DNA of 64,000 bases from Betaproteobacteria bacterium (GTDB lineage: Bacteria > Pseudomonadota > Gammaproteobacteria > Burkholderiales > Rhodocyclaceae): positions 124,001 through 188,000 of the forward strand of contig JADIYD010000007.1 of assembly GCA_016705475.1 (NCBI GenBank), written 5' to 3'. Below the pieces are notes generated by a model, which did no database searches, was not told where the DNA came from, and saw nothing but the letters and a program-made list of their open reading frames with translations. Position 1 is the stretch's first letter; the number at the start of each line of letters is the position of its first letter. The position numbers were made by a program, and so were the translations under genes. This document shows positions 39,421 through 49,700 of the stretch, piece by piece.

Positions 39421-41541
39421 TTAAGCGGACAGCTTGGAAATGTCGGCGACCTTGTTCATCGCCACGTGCAGCTTGGCGAGCAGGCCGAGACGATTGGCAC
39501 GCAGGGCCGCATCGTCGGCATTGACCATGACGCCATCGAAGAAGGCATCAACCGGAGCACGCAGCGCCGCGAGGGCCTGCAGCGACTCGGTGTAGTCGCC
39601 GGTGACGAAGGCAGCGTCGGCCTGCGGCACGACATCGACGAGCGCGTCGTGCAGGGCGATTTCGGGAGCTTCCTTGAGCAGGGCGTTATCGACCGTCGGC
39701 TCGACCGGGTTCTCGACCTTTTTCAGGATGTTGCTGACCCGCTTGTTGGCGGCGGCCAGCGCGGCGGCTTCCGGCAGCGCGGCAAAGGCACGAACGGCGG
39801 CCAGGCGTTTGGGAATGTCGCCGAGGCGCTGCGGCCGCTGGCTGACCACGGCATCGACTTCCTGCGCCGTGTAGCCCTGCTCGCGCAGGCTGCCGGCAAG
39901 TCGGTCGTAGATGAAGTCGGCGAGCGCCGATTCGGCACTCTTGAAGCCGTCGACCGCAGCAAAGGCGCTGCCTGCCACGGTCAACAGGGAATTGAGGGCC
40001 AAATCGAGATTGCTCTCGCTGAGCATGCGGATCGTGCCCAGTGCGTGGCGACGCAGTGCGAACGGGTCGCGGTCGCCGGTCGGAATCTGGCCGATGCCGA
40101 ACATGCCGACCAGCGTTTCGAGCTTGTCGGCCAGCGCGACGACCGTGCCGACTTGGCCGCGCGGCAGGCTGTCGCCGGCAAAGCGTGGCTTGTAGTGGTC
40201 TTCGATGGCATCGGCGATGTCGGCAGCCAGGCCGTCATGCTGGGCGTAGTAGCGGCCCATGATGCCCTGCAGTTCGGGGAATTCGCCGACCATGTCGGTC
40301 AGCAGGTCGGCCTTGGCCAGCACGGCGGCCTGTTCTGCCTGCAGCGCCAGGGTGTCGCCAGCCAGTGACTGACCGATGGCGCGGGCAATCGCGGCGACGC
40401 GCTGCATGCGCTCGCCCTGGGTGCCCAGCTTGTTGTGATAGACGACCTTGGACAGGCCGATGACGCGGGATTCCAGCGACTTCTTGCGATCCTGGTCGAA
40501 GAAGAACTTGGCGTCGGCCAGGCGGGGGCGGACAACGCGCTCGTTGCCGCCGATCACCGCACTCGGATCGGCCGGGCTGATGTTGCTGACGACGAGGAAT
40601 TTGTTGGTCAGCTTGCCTGCATTTTCCACACTGTCGTCGAGCAGCGGGAAGTATTTCTGGTTGGCTTTCATCGTGAGAATCAGGCATTCCTGCGGGACGG
40701 CGAGGAATTCCTGTTCAAACTGACCGATTAGCACATTCGGGCGTTCGACGAGTGCGGTGACTTCGTCGAGCAGGGCGTCGTCGTCGATCGGCTTGCCACC
40801 AGCTTTGGCCGCTGCGGCTGCGAGCTGGCGGGCGATTTCGGCGCGACGCTCGGCAAACGAGGCGATGACGGCGCCTTCGCTGGCCAGCTTGGCGGCATAT
40901 TCGTCGGCGTTGGCGAATACGATAGGATCAACGGCAGCTTCAAAGCGGTGGCCGTGCGTTTCGCGGCCGGAGTTCAGGCCGAGAATGGCGAGCGGGACGA
41001 TGTCGCTGCCGTGCAGGGCAACGAGGCCATGCGCCGGGCGCACGAAATTGACGCTGCTCCAGCCGTCCTGCAACTGGTAGCTCATGACCTTGGGAATGGG
41101 CAACGCGGCGAGGGCGGCTTCAAGTGCCTTTTGCAGGCCTTCGGCCAGCGTGGCGCCCTTGGCCTGGCTTTCGTAGAACAGCACGTCAGCCTTTCCATCG
41201 TTTTCGCGGCGCAGATTCGGCACGCAGGAAGCATCGGCGCCGAGGGCGGCCAGCTTCTTGAGCAAGGCCGGCGTGGCGTTGCCGGCGGCGTCGAGGCCAA
41301 CGGCGACCGGCATGAGTTTCTGGACGACCGGCTTGTCGGCGGCAACAGCGGCAACATCGGTTACGTGCGCAGCTAAGCGGCGCGGCGAGGCGTAGGCGGT
41401 GGTTGCTGCGGTCGACGCGGCTAAACCGGTATTTTTCAGCGAGGCGGCCAGGGTCTGGGCAAACACTTCGCCCAGTTTCTTGAGGGCCTTGGGCGGCAGT
41501 TCTTCAACAAACAGTTCAACGAGCAAATTATTCATTTTCAT
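39421..41541 (-). CDS. glyS: Glycyl-tRNA synthetase beta subunit
   Basis: The 706-residue beta chain of the alpha2-beta2 enzyme. Starts MKMNNLLVELFVEELPPKAL; includes QPVHALVALHGSD-like RPAHGLVALHGSD, MKANQKYFPLLDD, and a C-terminal anticodon-binding region ending KVADISKLSA. The start (41541 or 41535) lies exactly where a 1-kb homopolymer block begins, so the ribosome site cannot be read. A longer proline-rich frame reaching 42174 is an effect of that block. Confidence 0.93.
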   Translation of the reverse strand: MKMNNLLVELFVEELPPKALKKLGEVFAQTLAASLKNTGLAASTAATTAYASPRRLAAHVTDVAAVAADKPVVQKLMPVAVGLDAAGNATPALLKKLAALGADASCVPNLRRENDGKADVLFYESQAKGATLAEGLQKALEAALAALPIPKVMSYQLQDGWSSVNFVRPAHGLVALHGSDIVPLAILGLNSGRETHGHRFEAAVDPIVFANADEYAAKLASEGAVIASFAERRAEIARQLAAAAAKAGGKPIDDDALLDEVTALVERPNVLIGQFEQEFLAVPQECLILTMKANQKYFPLLDDSVENAGKLTNKFLVVSNISPADPSAVIGGNERVVRPRLADAKFFFDQDRKKSLESRVIGLSKVVYHNKLGTQGERMQRVAAIARAIGQSLAGDTLALQAEQAAVLAKADLLTDMVGEFPELQGIMGRYYAQHDGLAADIADAIEDHYKPRFAGDSLPRGQVGTVVALADKLETLVGMFGIGQIPTGDRDPFALRRHALGTIRMLSESNLDLALNSLLTVAGSAFAAVDGFKSAESALADFIYDRLAGSLREQGYTAQEVDAVVSQRPQRLGDIPKRLAAVRAFAALPEAAALAAANKRVSNILKKVENPVEPTVDNALLKEAPEIALHDALVDVVPQADAAFVTGDYTESLQALAALRAPVDAFFDGVMVNADDAALRANRLGLLAKLHVAMNKVADISKLSA

Positions 41542-42584
<1,043 letters not shown>

Positions 42585-43517
42585 TTAGGCAGCTTTCTTT
42601 TCAATCTGGGCGAGGACTTCAGCAGCCCATTCCTTGGGCGCCATCGGGAAGCCGAGGCGGGCGCGGGAATCGAGGTAGGCCTGGGCGACGGCGCGGGCCA
42701 GGTTGCGGATGCGGCCGATGTAGGCGGCGCGCTCGGTGACCGAGATGGCGCCGCGGGCGTCGAGCAGGTTGAAGGTGTGGGCGGCTTTCAGCACTTGTTC
42801 GTAGGCCGGCAGGGCGAGCTGGTTGCCCATCAGGTGCACGGCCGTTTCTTCATGTTTGCCGAAGGCGTGGAACAGGAAGTCGACGTTGCTGTGCTCGAAG
42901 TTGTAGGCCGATTGCTCGACTTCGTTCTGGTGATAGACGTCGCCGTAGGTCAGGCCTTCCGTCCAGGTCAGGTCGAAGACGTTTTCGACGCCTTGCAGGT
43001 ACATGGCGAGGCGTTCGATGCCGTAGGTGATTTCGCCGGTGATCGGCTTGCAGTCGATGCCGCCGACCTGCTGGAAGTAGGTGAATTGCGTCACTTCCAT
43101 GCCGTTCATCCAGACTTCCCAACCCAGGCCCCAGGCACCGAGCGTCGGGTTTTCCCAGTCGTCTTCAACGAAACGGACGTCGTTTTTCTTGAGGTCGAAA
43201 CCGAGGGCTTCGAGCGAGCCGAGGTAGAGCTCGAGGATGTTGTCCGGTGCCGGCTTGAGGACGACCTGATACTGGTAGTAATGCTGCATCCGGTTCGGGT
43301 TCTCGCCGTAGCGGCCATCCTTCGGGCGGCGCGAGGGCTGCACGTAGGCGGCTTTCCATGGCTCCGGGCCAATGGCGCGCAGGAAGGTGGCGGTGTGGCT
43401 GGTGCCGGCGCCGACTTCCATGTCGTAGGGCTGAAGCAGGGCGCAGCCCTTGTCGCTCCAGTATTGCTGCAGGCGCAGGATGATTTCCTGAAACGTCGGT
43501 TTTTTGGTGGTGCTCAT
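42585..43517 (-). CDS. glyQ: Glycyl-tRNA synthetase alpha subunit
   Basis: The 310-residue catalytic chain: TFQEIILRLQQYWSDKGCAL, PYDMEVGAGTSHTATFLRAI, AYVQPSRRPKDGRYGENPNR, and KAAHTFNLLDARGAISVTER. The ATG at 43517 was chosen; a TTG 9 bp upstream is unlikely. Only lnt-side genes of another block precede it in the window. Confidence 0.97.
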   Translation of the reverse strand: MSTTKKPTFQEIILRLQQYWSDKGCALLQPYDMEVGAGTSHTATFLRAIGPEPWKAAYVQPSRRPKDGRYGENPNRMQHYYQYQVVLKPAPDNILELYLGSLEALGFDLKKNDVRFVEDDWENPTLGAWGLGWEVWMNGMEVTQFTYFQQVGGIDCKPITGEITYGIERLAMYLQGVENVFDLTWTEGLTYGDVYHQNEVEQSAYNFEHSNVDFLFHAFGKHEETAVHLMGNQLALPAYEQVLKAAHTFNLLDARGAISVTERAAYIGRIRNLARAVAQAYLDSRARLGFPMAPKEWAAEVLAQIEKKAA

Positions 43518-43630
43518 CGGATGCAATCGGTGATGTTCAGAGACTCATGATTTTACTTGCTTTTGCCATGGATGGCGCGGAACGAAGCCTGCTGCATACT
43601 GTCTTCCGGGTATCTGAATCGAAATCGGGA

Positions 43631-44188
43631 ATGCAAATGGTGGAAACGACGCGTACGCAAAAAACAACGCTGGCCGGAGGCTGTTTCTGGTGCCTGGAAG
43701 CTGCTTTCGAGCAACTGGATGGTGTTGTCTCGGTGCTGCCTGGCTATATGGGCGGCCACGATCCGCGGCCGAGCTACGAAGCCGTGTGTGGCGGCGACAC
43801 CGGCCACGCCGAAGTTGTGCAGATCGAATTCGACCCGGCGAAAATCGATTTCGAGACGCTGCTGACGGCCTTCTTCACGATCCACGATCCGACCACCCTG
43901 AACCGTCAGGGGCACGATGCCGGCACCCAATACCGTTCAGCCATCTTCTACCATGATGCCGACCAGCAAGCCGTCGCCGCAGCCATGATCGCCCGCCTCA
44001 ATGGCGAGGGAATCTGGGGCTCGCCCATTGTCACCGAGGTGACACCGGCCTCGACCTTCTTCGTGGCCGAGGAATATCACCATCAATATTTTCAGCGCAA
44101 TCCCTACCAGGGGTATTGCGTTGCCGTGGTGGCGCCCAAGGCGCTCAAGTTGCGCAAGGTCTTCGCGGAACGGCTCAAGGCCGGCTAG
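43631..44188 (+). CDS. msrA: Peptide methionine-S-sulfoxide reductase MsrA
   Basis: A 185-residue reductase repairing oxidised Met. Catalytic Cys in TLAGGCFWCLEAAF, then GYMGGHDPRPSYEAVCGGDT, GHAEVVQIEFDP and the end EEYHHQYFQRNPYQGYC with the resolving Cys. The ATG at 43631 gives normal length; an earlier frame (43547) adds a non-conserved start. Divergent from glyQ. Confidence 0.95.
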   Translation: MQMVETTRTQKTTLAGGCFWCLEAAFEQLDGVVSVLPGYMGGHDPRPSYEAVCGGDTGHAEVVQIEFDPAKIDFETLLTAFFTIHDPTTLNRQGHDAGTQYRSAIFYHDADQQAVAAAMIARLNGEGIWGSPIVTEVTPASTFFVAEEYHHQYFQRNPYQGYCVAVVAPKALKLRKVFAERLKAG

Positions 44189-44202
44189 GCGATTCCGGGT
44201 CG

Positions 44203-44241
44203 ATTCCACGGTCGACCGGGAAAAACGGCCAAAATTGAAAT
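44203..44241 (+). repeat. Dispersed repeat copy 10
   Basis: ATTCCACGGTCGACCGGGAA, AAACGGCCAAAATTGAAATG. Its right half is one arm of the hairpin at 44222-44259. Confidence 0.88.
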
Positions 44242-44259
44242 GCCTGTTTTGGCCGTTTT
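44222..44259 (+). terminator. Hairpin after msrA built from the dispersed repeat
   Basis: AAAACGGCCAAAA (44222-44234) and TTTTGGCCGTTTT (44247-44259) are perfect 13-bp arms with a 12-nt loop. Likely ends msrA transcription. Confidence 0.65.
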
Positions 44260-44339
44260 CTGGCGGCGCCATGGGCCCCGTTTGAGGATGGTTTGTTGCG
44301 GCGATGCAACACCAAATGCCCTGAAAGCAGGGTGCGTCA

Positions 44340-44368
44340 TTGACAATAACTATATAAATCAATACACT
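44340..44368 (+). promoter_or_regulatory. Sigma70-type promoter and long leader of the lytic transglycosylase gene
   Basis: TTGACA (44340-44345), 17-bp spacer, TACACT (44363-44368). Transcription would start near 44375, leaving about a 155-nt leader. The leader holds a hairpin ATGCTGC-GGT-GCAGCAT (44376-44392) and a CCCC/GGGG hairpin near 44450. No known riboswitch is recognised. The rest of the 340-bp gap 44189-44528 holds the repeat and hairpin listed separately. Confidence 0.6.
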
Positions 44369-44528
44369 GGAATTAATGCTGCGGTGCAGCATCGGTTTCC
44401 GTGGCGATTTTGTAGTCTGGCTGCGGTATCCAGCGCCCCCCATCTTGGGGCCTGGCCGGTGTCGTACCCCCTGTAACCGTTCGCTGTCGAAGACGCTTTT
44501 TGACAGTGGCAACAGTGAAGGAGGTCGC

Positions 44529-45218
44529 ATGTTTACCTCAACAGTTTTACCTGCATCGATGTGGCGCTATTCCGAGCTTGCATCGTCCCTGTTCCAGAAG
44601 TGCCTGATGTTGGCTGGCGTGTTTTTCGTGCTGGCGCTGGTTGGCGTGCAAAGTGGCAATCCCACCATGCTTGGTGGCCTCAAGTCGCTGATCTCGGCGA
44701 ACGAAGCTGTCGCGCTTGACGACGAACTGGCGGTCGAGGATATCGACCCTGCTACCGAGACCCTCAGTGCCCGCATGCGTGGCGCCATGGAATATGTCTC
44801 CAATCGCTATCGCGTTGCGCCGGATGCCCTCGAGCCAATTTTCGCCACGGCCCAGGCTGCCGGCCGGCAACTGCATCTCGATCCGCTGCTCATCATCGCC
44901 GTCATCGGCATCGAGTCGCGCTTCAACCCGTTTTCCGAAAGCGTCGTCGGCGCCAAGGGGCTGATGCAGGTCATGCCGCGTTTCCATCTCGACAAATTGC
45001 CGGAAGACGCTGACAAGGCCGCCTTCCTCGATCCGGTCATCAATGTCCAGGTCGGCGCCAAGGTGCTCAAGGAATCGATCCGCCGCAACGGCGGGCTGGA
45101 GAGCGGCCTGCAGCAATTTGCCGGGGCGATCGGTGATCCGGAGCGGCGCTACGCCACCAAGGTGCTGGCTGAAAAGCAGCGCCTCGAACAGGCTGTCCAG
45201 AAACTCAGGACAACCTGA
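44529..45218 (+). CDS. Lytic murein transglycosylase (SLT domain)
   Basis: A 229-residue protein with an N-terminal membrane anchor or signal (about 22-42, CLMLAGVFFVLALVGVQ) and a C-terminal SLT domain: IAVIGIESRFNPFSESVVGA with the catalytic Glu, GLMQVMPRFH, and NVQVGAKVLKESIRRNGG. Cuts peptidoglycan in the periplasm. AAGGAGG ribosome site. Long leader upstream. Confidence 0.92.
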   Translation: MFTSTVLPASMWRYSELASSLFQKCLMLAGVFFVLALVGVQSGNPTMLGGLKSLISANEAVALDDELAVEDIDPATETLSARMRGAMEYVSNRYRVAPDALEPIFATAQAAGRQLHLDPLLIIAVIGIESRFNPFSESVVGAKGLMQVMPRFHLDKLPEDADKAAFLDPVINVQVGAKVLKESIRRNGGLESGLQQFAGAIGDPERRYATKVLAEKQRLEQAVQKLRTT

Positions 45219-45225
45219 TTCCGCT

Positions 45226-46062
45226 TCAGTCCGGGGCGTTGACGAACTCGATCAACTCCCGGACGAAGCGTTCGCGCTGCCACTGGTGCGGCGAATGGTC
45301 CGTACCTTCGTAGATGCGCAGCACGGCGTTCGGGATATTGTCGGCGACGTACTGCGCTGTCGACGCATGGTAGAAATTGCTCTCGCCGCCATAGACCAGC
45401 AGGGTCGGTAGCGGAATCCTGGCCAGCACGTCGCGATAATCAGCGGCGGTCAGGCTCAGCCAGCAGTTGATCAGCGGTTCCGGGTCCTGCGCCTGCAGCG
45501 CGGCGCGCGAACGCTGCCAGCCGGTAGCGTTTTGCAGGTACTTTTCCTCAGCCCGCTTGTTGAGGCCGTGCGCCGTCAATTTAAGAACGCCCTCGGCAAA
45601 ATCGTCGCGCAGCCACGAAACCAGCTCATTGCTGCGGTCAACCGGGAAATTTCCGTAAATTCCGTGCTCCCAGTCATCTGCTGTCAGCAGCTTGGGTGAC
45701 TGGTCGATCAGGCAAAGCTTGCCGAGGCCATGTGTGCCGTGGTCGCGCAGGTATTGCCAGAGCGTCAGCGCGCCCATCGAATGGCCAACGGCCGTGGCGT
45801 CGTGCAGGCCGTAGTGGTCGATCAGATTTTTCAAGTCGCGCGCCATGCGCTCGACGGTCGCCGAGCCGGGATGAGCCAGCGTATGGCCGCCATGGCCGCG
45901 TGCATCCCAGCGAAAAACGCGGTGATGGGCGTTCAGCTCACCCAGAAAAGGGAACCATTCCTGGCTGCTCGACGTCCAGCCATGGAGCAGGATCAGCGGC
46001 GAACCCTCGCCGGAAATTTTGACGTGAATCTTCTCGCCATCGTCGGCCACAAAATGCGTCAT
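45226..46062 (-). CDS. Alpha/beta-fold hydrolase
   Basis: A 278-residue hydrolase. LILLHGWTSSSQEW (oxyanion HG), nucleophile elbow AVGHSMGALTLW (GxSxG), a late His in EGTDHSPHQWQ, and an Asp in the cap. Substrate unknown. A dispersed repeat sits in the coding region (45629-45663) and encodes GNFPVDRSNE. Convergent with the transglycosylase, 7 bp apart. Confidence 0.88.
   Translation of the reverse strand: MTHFVADDGEKIHVKISGEGSPLILLHGWTSSSQEWFPFLGELNAHHRVFRWDARGHGGHTLAHPGSATVERMARDLKNLIDHYGLHDATAVGHSMGALTLWQYLRDHGTHGLGKLCLIDQSPKLLTADDWEHGIYGNFPVDRSNELVSWLRDDFAEGVLKLTAHGLNKRAEEKYLQNATGWQRSRAALQAQDPEPLINCWLSLTAADYRDVLARIPLPTLLVYGGESNFYHASTAQYVADNIPNAVLRIYEGTDHSPHQWQRERFVRELIEFVNAPD
45629..45663 (+). 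repeat. Dispersed repeat copy 11, inside the hydrolase gene
   Basis: TTGCTGCGGTCAACCGGGAA then ATTTCCGTAAATTCC. First half perfect; in frame within the hydrolase on the other strand. Confidence 0.85.
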
Positions 46063-46123
46063 CGGCTCACTCTTTGAAATCGTCAGGCCGCCAGTATAAT
46101 CGCCGCCATCAATACGGAGGAGT

Positions 46124-47074
46124 ATGGAAATGTTCGACTGGAGAGACTACGGCAACGGCATCATCGCCTTCGACGCCGGCTACGTGCGCCCCATCCTGGC
46201 CGCCATCCACATGATCGTCGACGACGGCCGCGTCGCCTTCATCGACACCGGCAGCAACGATTCGCTGCCCAACGTGCTCGAAGCGCTGAACAAGGTCGGC
46301 CTCGGTCCCGATGCTGTCGATTTCGTCATCCTCACCCACATCCACCTCGACCACGCCGGCGGCGCCGGCGCGCTCATGCGCGAATTCCCGAACGCCAAGC
46401 TGGTTGTCCACCCGCGCGGCTCGCGCCACATGGCCGAACCATCCAAGCTCGTCGCCGGTGTCACCGCCGTCTACGGCAAGGAATACGTCGACACCGTCTA
46501 CGGCGACATCCTGCCCATCCCGGCCGAGCGCATCATCGACGCCCACGAAGGCCTGACCTTGCAACTCGGCAGCCGCGAACTGCTCTGCATCGACACGCCG
46601 GGCCACGCAAAACACCATATCTGCATCATCGACCGGAAAGCCGACGCCATCTTCACCGGCGACATGTTCGGCCTGTCCTACCGCGAATTCGACGTCGACG
46701 GCCGCCAGTTCATCCAGCCGACCACCAGCCCAACCCAGTTCGACCCGGCCGAAATGCGCGCCTCCATCGACCGCCTGATGAGCTACAACCCGCGCCTCAT
46801 GTACCTGACCCACTACGCCCAGGTGCATGATGTCCCCGCCCGCGCCGCCGACCTCCATCGCCGCCTCGACGCCCACGTCGCCATCGCCGAAGCCCACGCC
46901 AAGGACGGCGAAACCCGCCACGCCGCAACCAAACAGGAGCTCACCGCCTACTTGCTAGCCGAGTTACGCGCCCACGGCTGCACGCTGCCCGATGCCACCA
47001 TCTTTGATATCCTCGCCACCGACCTCGAGCTCAACGTGCAGGGCCTGACCTGGTGGCTGGATCACCAGGCTTGA
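46124..47074 (+). CDS. MBL-fold metallo-hydrolase
   Basis: A 316-residue protein. Metal motif LTHIHLDHAGGAGALM, then CIDTPGHAKHHICI (His), IFTGDMFGLS (Asp) and LTHYAQVHD (His), a full binuclear site. The extra C-terminal 90 residues are helical. Substrate unknown; similar proteins include thioesterase and lactonase types. GGAGGA ribosome site. Divergent from the hydrolase. Confidence 0.9.
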   Translation: MEMFDWRDYGNGIIAFDAGYVRPILAAIHMIVDDGRVAFIDTGSNDSLPNVLEALNKVGLGPDAVDFVILTHIHLDHAGGAGALMREFPNAKLVVHPRGSRHMAEPSKLVAGVTAVYGKEYVDTVYGDILPIPAERIIDAHEGLTLQLGSRELLCIDTPGHAKHHICIIDRKADAIFTGDMFGLSYREFDVDGRQFIQPTTSPTQFDPAEMRASIDRLMSYNPRLMYLTHYAQVHDVPARAADLHRRLDAHVAIAEAHAKDGETRHAATKQELTAYLLAELRAHGCTLPDATIFDILATDLELNVQGLTWWLDHQA

Positions 47075-47117
47075 TTGACCTTGCCTTGAGCGAGGCCCGG
47101 CGTTCGCCGGATTCGCA

Positions 47118-47156
47118 ACCCCACGGTCAACCGGGAAAAATGGTGAAAATCAGGAA
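47118..47156 (+). repeat. Dispersed repeat copy 12
   Basis: CCCCACGGTCAACCGGGAAA, AATGGTGAAAATCAGG. Intergenic, 44 bp after the MBL gene. Confidence 0.82.
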
Positions 47157-47269
47157 GTTTTCGATGGCGCTGTTGCCAAAGTGGGCTAGCCCTTGGGGCG
47201 AAGTGATCTGATGGCCTAGCCCTGTTGCCGGGTGATCCTGTGAGGACTTCGCGCTGGGACGAGCAGGGG

Positions 47270-49477
47270 TCAGACCACCGACCACTCCGCATCTTCTTTC
47301 GACGGTGCGTGCAGTTTTTGCGTTCCACTCCCAAGTAAGCCATGAACCGATGTTGATCGCCCGCTTGAAGGCGTAGCACTGCTCAGCTTGAAACTCGAGA
47401 CCTGCCGCTTCAGTTGATGCGCCTGTTCTTCGAGAGATTCTGCAGCGGCAGCCGCTTCTTCAACCAACGCGGCATTTTGCTGCGTGACTTCGTCCATCTG
47501 GGCGACGGCTTTGTTGACCTGTTCGATGCCGAGGGTCTGTTCGATCGAGGCGGCACTGATGCCGGCGACGATGGTGGACAGGCTGGAGATGGCGGCCATG
47601 ACTTCGCTCATGCTCTGGCCCGCTTTTTCGGCCTGTTGGGTGCCGTGTTCGACCTTGCTTGCGGAATCCCTGATCAGCGCGGAGATTTCCTTGGCTGCTT
47701 GCGCCGTGCGCAGAGAGAGGGCACGGACTTCCGTGGCGACGACGGCGAAGCCCTTGCCCTGCTCGCCGGCGCGCGCCGCTTCGACGGCGGCATTGAGGGC
47801 GAGGATGTTGGTCTGGAAGGCAATGCCCTCGATGACGCTGATGATGTCGCCGATCTTGCGCGAACTGTCGCGGATCTCGAACATGGTGGCGGCCGAGGCA
47901 TTGACGATTTCGCCCCCGCGCAGCGCGATTTCCGAGGCTGACTGGCCGAGGTGGTTGGCCCGTTTGGCGCTGTCGGTGTTTTGCTGGGCGGTGGCGGTGA
48001 ATTGCTCGATGCTCGCTGCCGTTTCTTCGAGGCTGGAGGCCTGTTGCTCGGTGCGCACCGAGAGGTCGCTGTTGCCGGCAGAAATTTCCTTGGCGGCGGT
48101 CGAGATCATTTCAACGGCGCCGACGACGTTGCCGATCAGCACCTGCAGGTTGGCCACTGTGGTGTTAAGGCCATCGGCCGTTTCACCAAACAGTCCCGGG
48201 TAATGTGTTTCGATCTTGTGCGTCAGGTCGCCATCGGCCAGTGCTTGCGACACCGATGAAATGTCGGAAAGTGCCTGCCTGGCTGTGCTGCTCAGTCTGT
48301 TGAGCAGGTCGATCAGCGTTTTTGCATAGCCCTGCTTGCCCGTGGTGTCAATCTGATGCGTGAAATCCCCCTGTGCGGCGGCATCGACGATGGAACGAAC
48401 CTCATCGACTACCTGCACGAGGGCGCTCACCGTGGCATTGACGGCGCTGGCCGTCTGCCCGAAGGCGCCGGGGTAAACCGCATCGACCTTTTGCGAAAGA
48501 TCACCGGCAGCGAGTGCGGATGCGACGCGCGAAACGTCCTGCAGGCTGGTGTCGGTGACCACCATCAACTGGTTGAGGGCGACGGCGATTTCCTGGCCGA
48601 AACCTTGTTTGTCGTCCAGCTTGATCCGTTTGCCGAGTTGGCCTTTCTCTGCTGACTGGACCATTTGCCGGATTTCATCAACCAGGCCGCGCAGGCTGTC
48701 CTGCATCTGTTTCATGGCGGCCTGCATGCTCGTTGAGTCGCCTGGCTGAACGTGGACCGAACCGCTCAGGTCGCCGCGGGCGATGCGGTTGGCCACCTCG
48801 ACCGTTTCTGCGGGTTCGCCGCCGATCCGGCGATTGAGCGACGTGGCCAGCGATTTCATACCAATCACAACGAATGTACAGCCCAGCATGATGGCGATGA
48901 TTGAGATAATGCTGCTGTTCTGGCTGCTGCCCAACAGCTGCTTCATTGACCCTTCCGCAAACTGGCCGGCGACGCCGACCGTGTCCTCAACGCCGGTCCG
49001 GTGCGCCTCGTAGTGCAGGCGCATCTGCTTGAGCGAAGCTTCCAGCACTGGCTGATCCTGCGCGGCAACGGCCGGCAGGAAGTTCTTGTCGAGCTCGGCC
49101 CAGAACAGGTCGGCCTGCCGGCGCTGCTCGCCAAGCAGTTTATCTTTTACGCCAGCATCAAGATCGCTCTCGCTCCAGAAGGTGTTGCGATCGTCGTAAT
49201 CTTCTTTAAGTTGGCGTAATTTTTCGATCAATTTTGGGCGCTGCTCTGCCGTCGCGCTAGCAATGTCGTAGGCGACCAGTTGGGCTTCGATGACATACAG
49301 CGGCGGCGGCAGAATATCGGCGACGACATCCTTCCCCTGTCCCATCAGGGTCGCGGCTGACGAGACTTTTTGCAGGGCGGCGATACCCACCGCTCCGACG
49401 ATCAGCAGCACTGCGAAGACCTGAATGGAGATGACGCGCAGAAATTTGCGTAGCGACAAGTTCTCAAGGAATTGCAT
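47270..49477 (-). CDS. Methyl-accepting chemotaxis protein with several HAMP-like segments
   Basis: A 735-residue receptor. TM1 about 12-33, a helical periplasmic sensor (34-190), TM2 about 190-210, then three HAMP-like units (NRIARGDLSGSV, ASALAAGDLSQKV, SQALADGDLTHKI). The signalling helix has AAKEISAGNSDLSVRTEQQA, SSLEETAASIEQ and the tip FQTNILALNAAVEAARAG. It ends EWSVV, a possible CheR/CheB tether lacking the usual final Phe. Ligand unknown. Convergent with the MBL gene. Confidence 0.93.
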   Translation of the reverse strand: MQFLENLSLRKFLRVISIQVFAVLLIVGAVGIAALQKVSSAATLMGQGKDVVADILPPPLYVIEAQLVAYDIASATAEQRPKLIEKLRQLKEDYDDRNTFWSESDLDAGVKDKLLGEQRRQADLFWAELDKNFLPAVAAQDQPVLEASLKQMRLHYEAHRTGVEDTVGVAGQFAEGSMKQLLGSSQNSSIISIIAIMLGCTFVVIGMKSLATSLNRRIGGEPAETVEVANRIARGDLSGSVHVQPGDSTSMQAAMKQMQDSLRGLVDEIRQMVQSAEKGQLGKRIKLDDKQGFGQEIAVALNQLMVVTDTSLQDVSRVASALAAGDLSQKVDAVYPGAFGQTASAVNATVSALVQVVDEVRSIVDAAAQGDFTHQIDTTGKQGYAKTLIDLLNRLSSTARQALSDISSVSQALADGDLTHKIETHYPGLFGETADGLNTTVANLQVLIGNVVGAVEMISTAAKEISAGNSDLSVRTEQQASSLEETAASIEQFTATAQQNTDSAKRANHLGQSASEIALRGGEIVNASAATMFEIRDSSRKIGDIISVIEGIAFQTNILALNAAVEAARAGEQGKGFAVVATEVRALSLRTAQAAKEISALIRDSASKVEHGTQQAEKAGQSMSEVMAAISSLSTIVAGISAASIEQTLGIEQVNKAVAQMDEVTQQNAALVEEAAAAAESLEEQAHQLKRQVSSFKLSSATPSSGRSTSVHGLLGSGTQKLHAPSKEDAEWSVV

Positions 49478-49630
49478 ATTCGTTCGCCCAAAAGTGGAGT
49501 AACTGAGAAAAAACCATACATCGCAAATCTACGAAACTTCCACTTTATAGTGATTGAACTTGTTTGCCTATGGCTTGATTCATGCGGAATGAAACTAGAC
49601 GGTCATATGAGAACACAGCCCCAGCGAGCA

Positions 49631-49670
49631 ATTCCGCGGTCAACCGGCAAAAATGCCTAAATTTGAAATG
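49631..49670 (+). repeat. Dispersed repeat copy 13
   Basis: ATTCCGCGGTCAACCGGCAA, AAATGCCTAAATTTGAAATG. In the 223-bp gap between the chemotaxis gene and lnt; nothing else recognised there. Confidence 0.85.
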
Positions 49671-49700
49671 GTTTCTGCTGCTTGCTTGCTGCAGCCAATC

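Noticed and set aside
38880..39963. Short GTCGACCGCAGC matches in gmhB and glyS
   Set aside because: Only 10-15 bp of the outer block match, with no second block; likely chance or coding bias.
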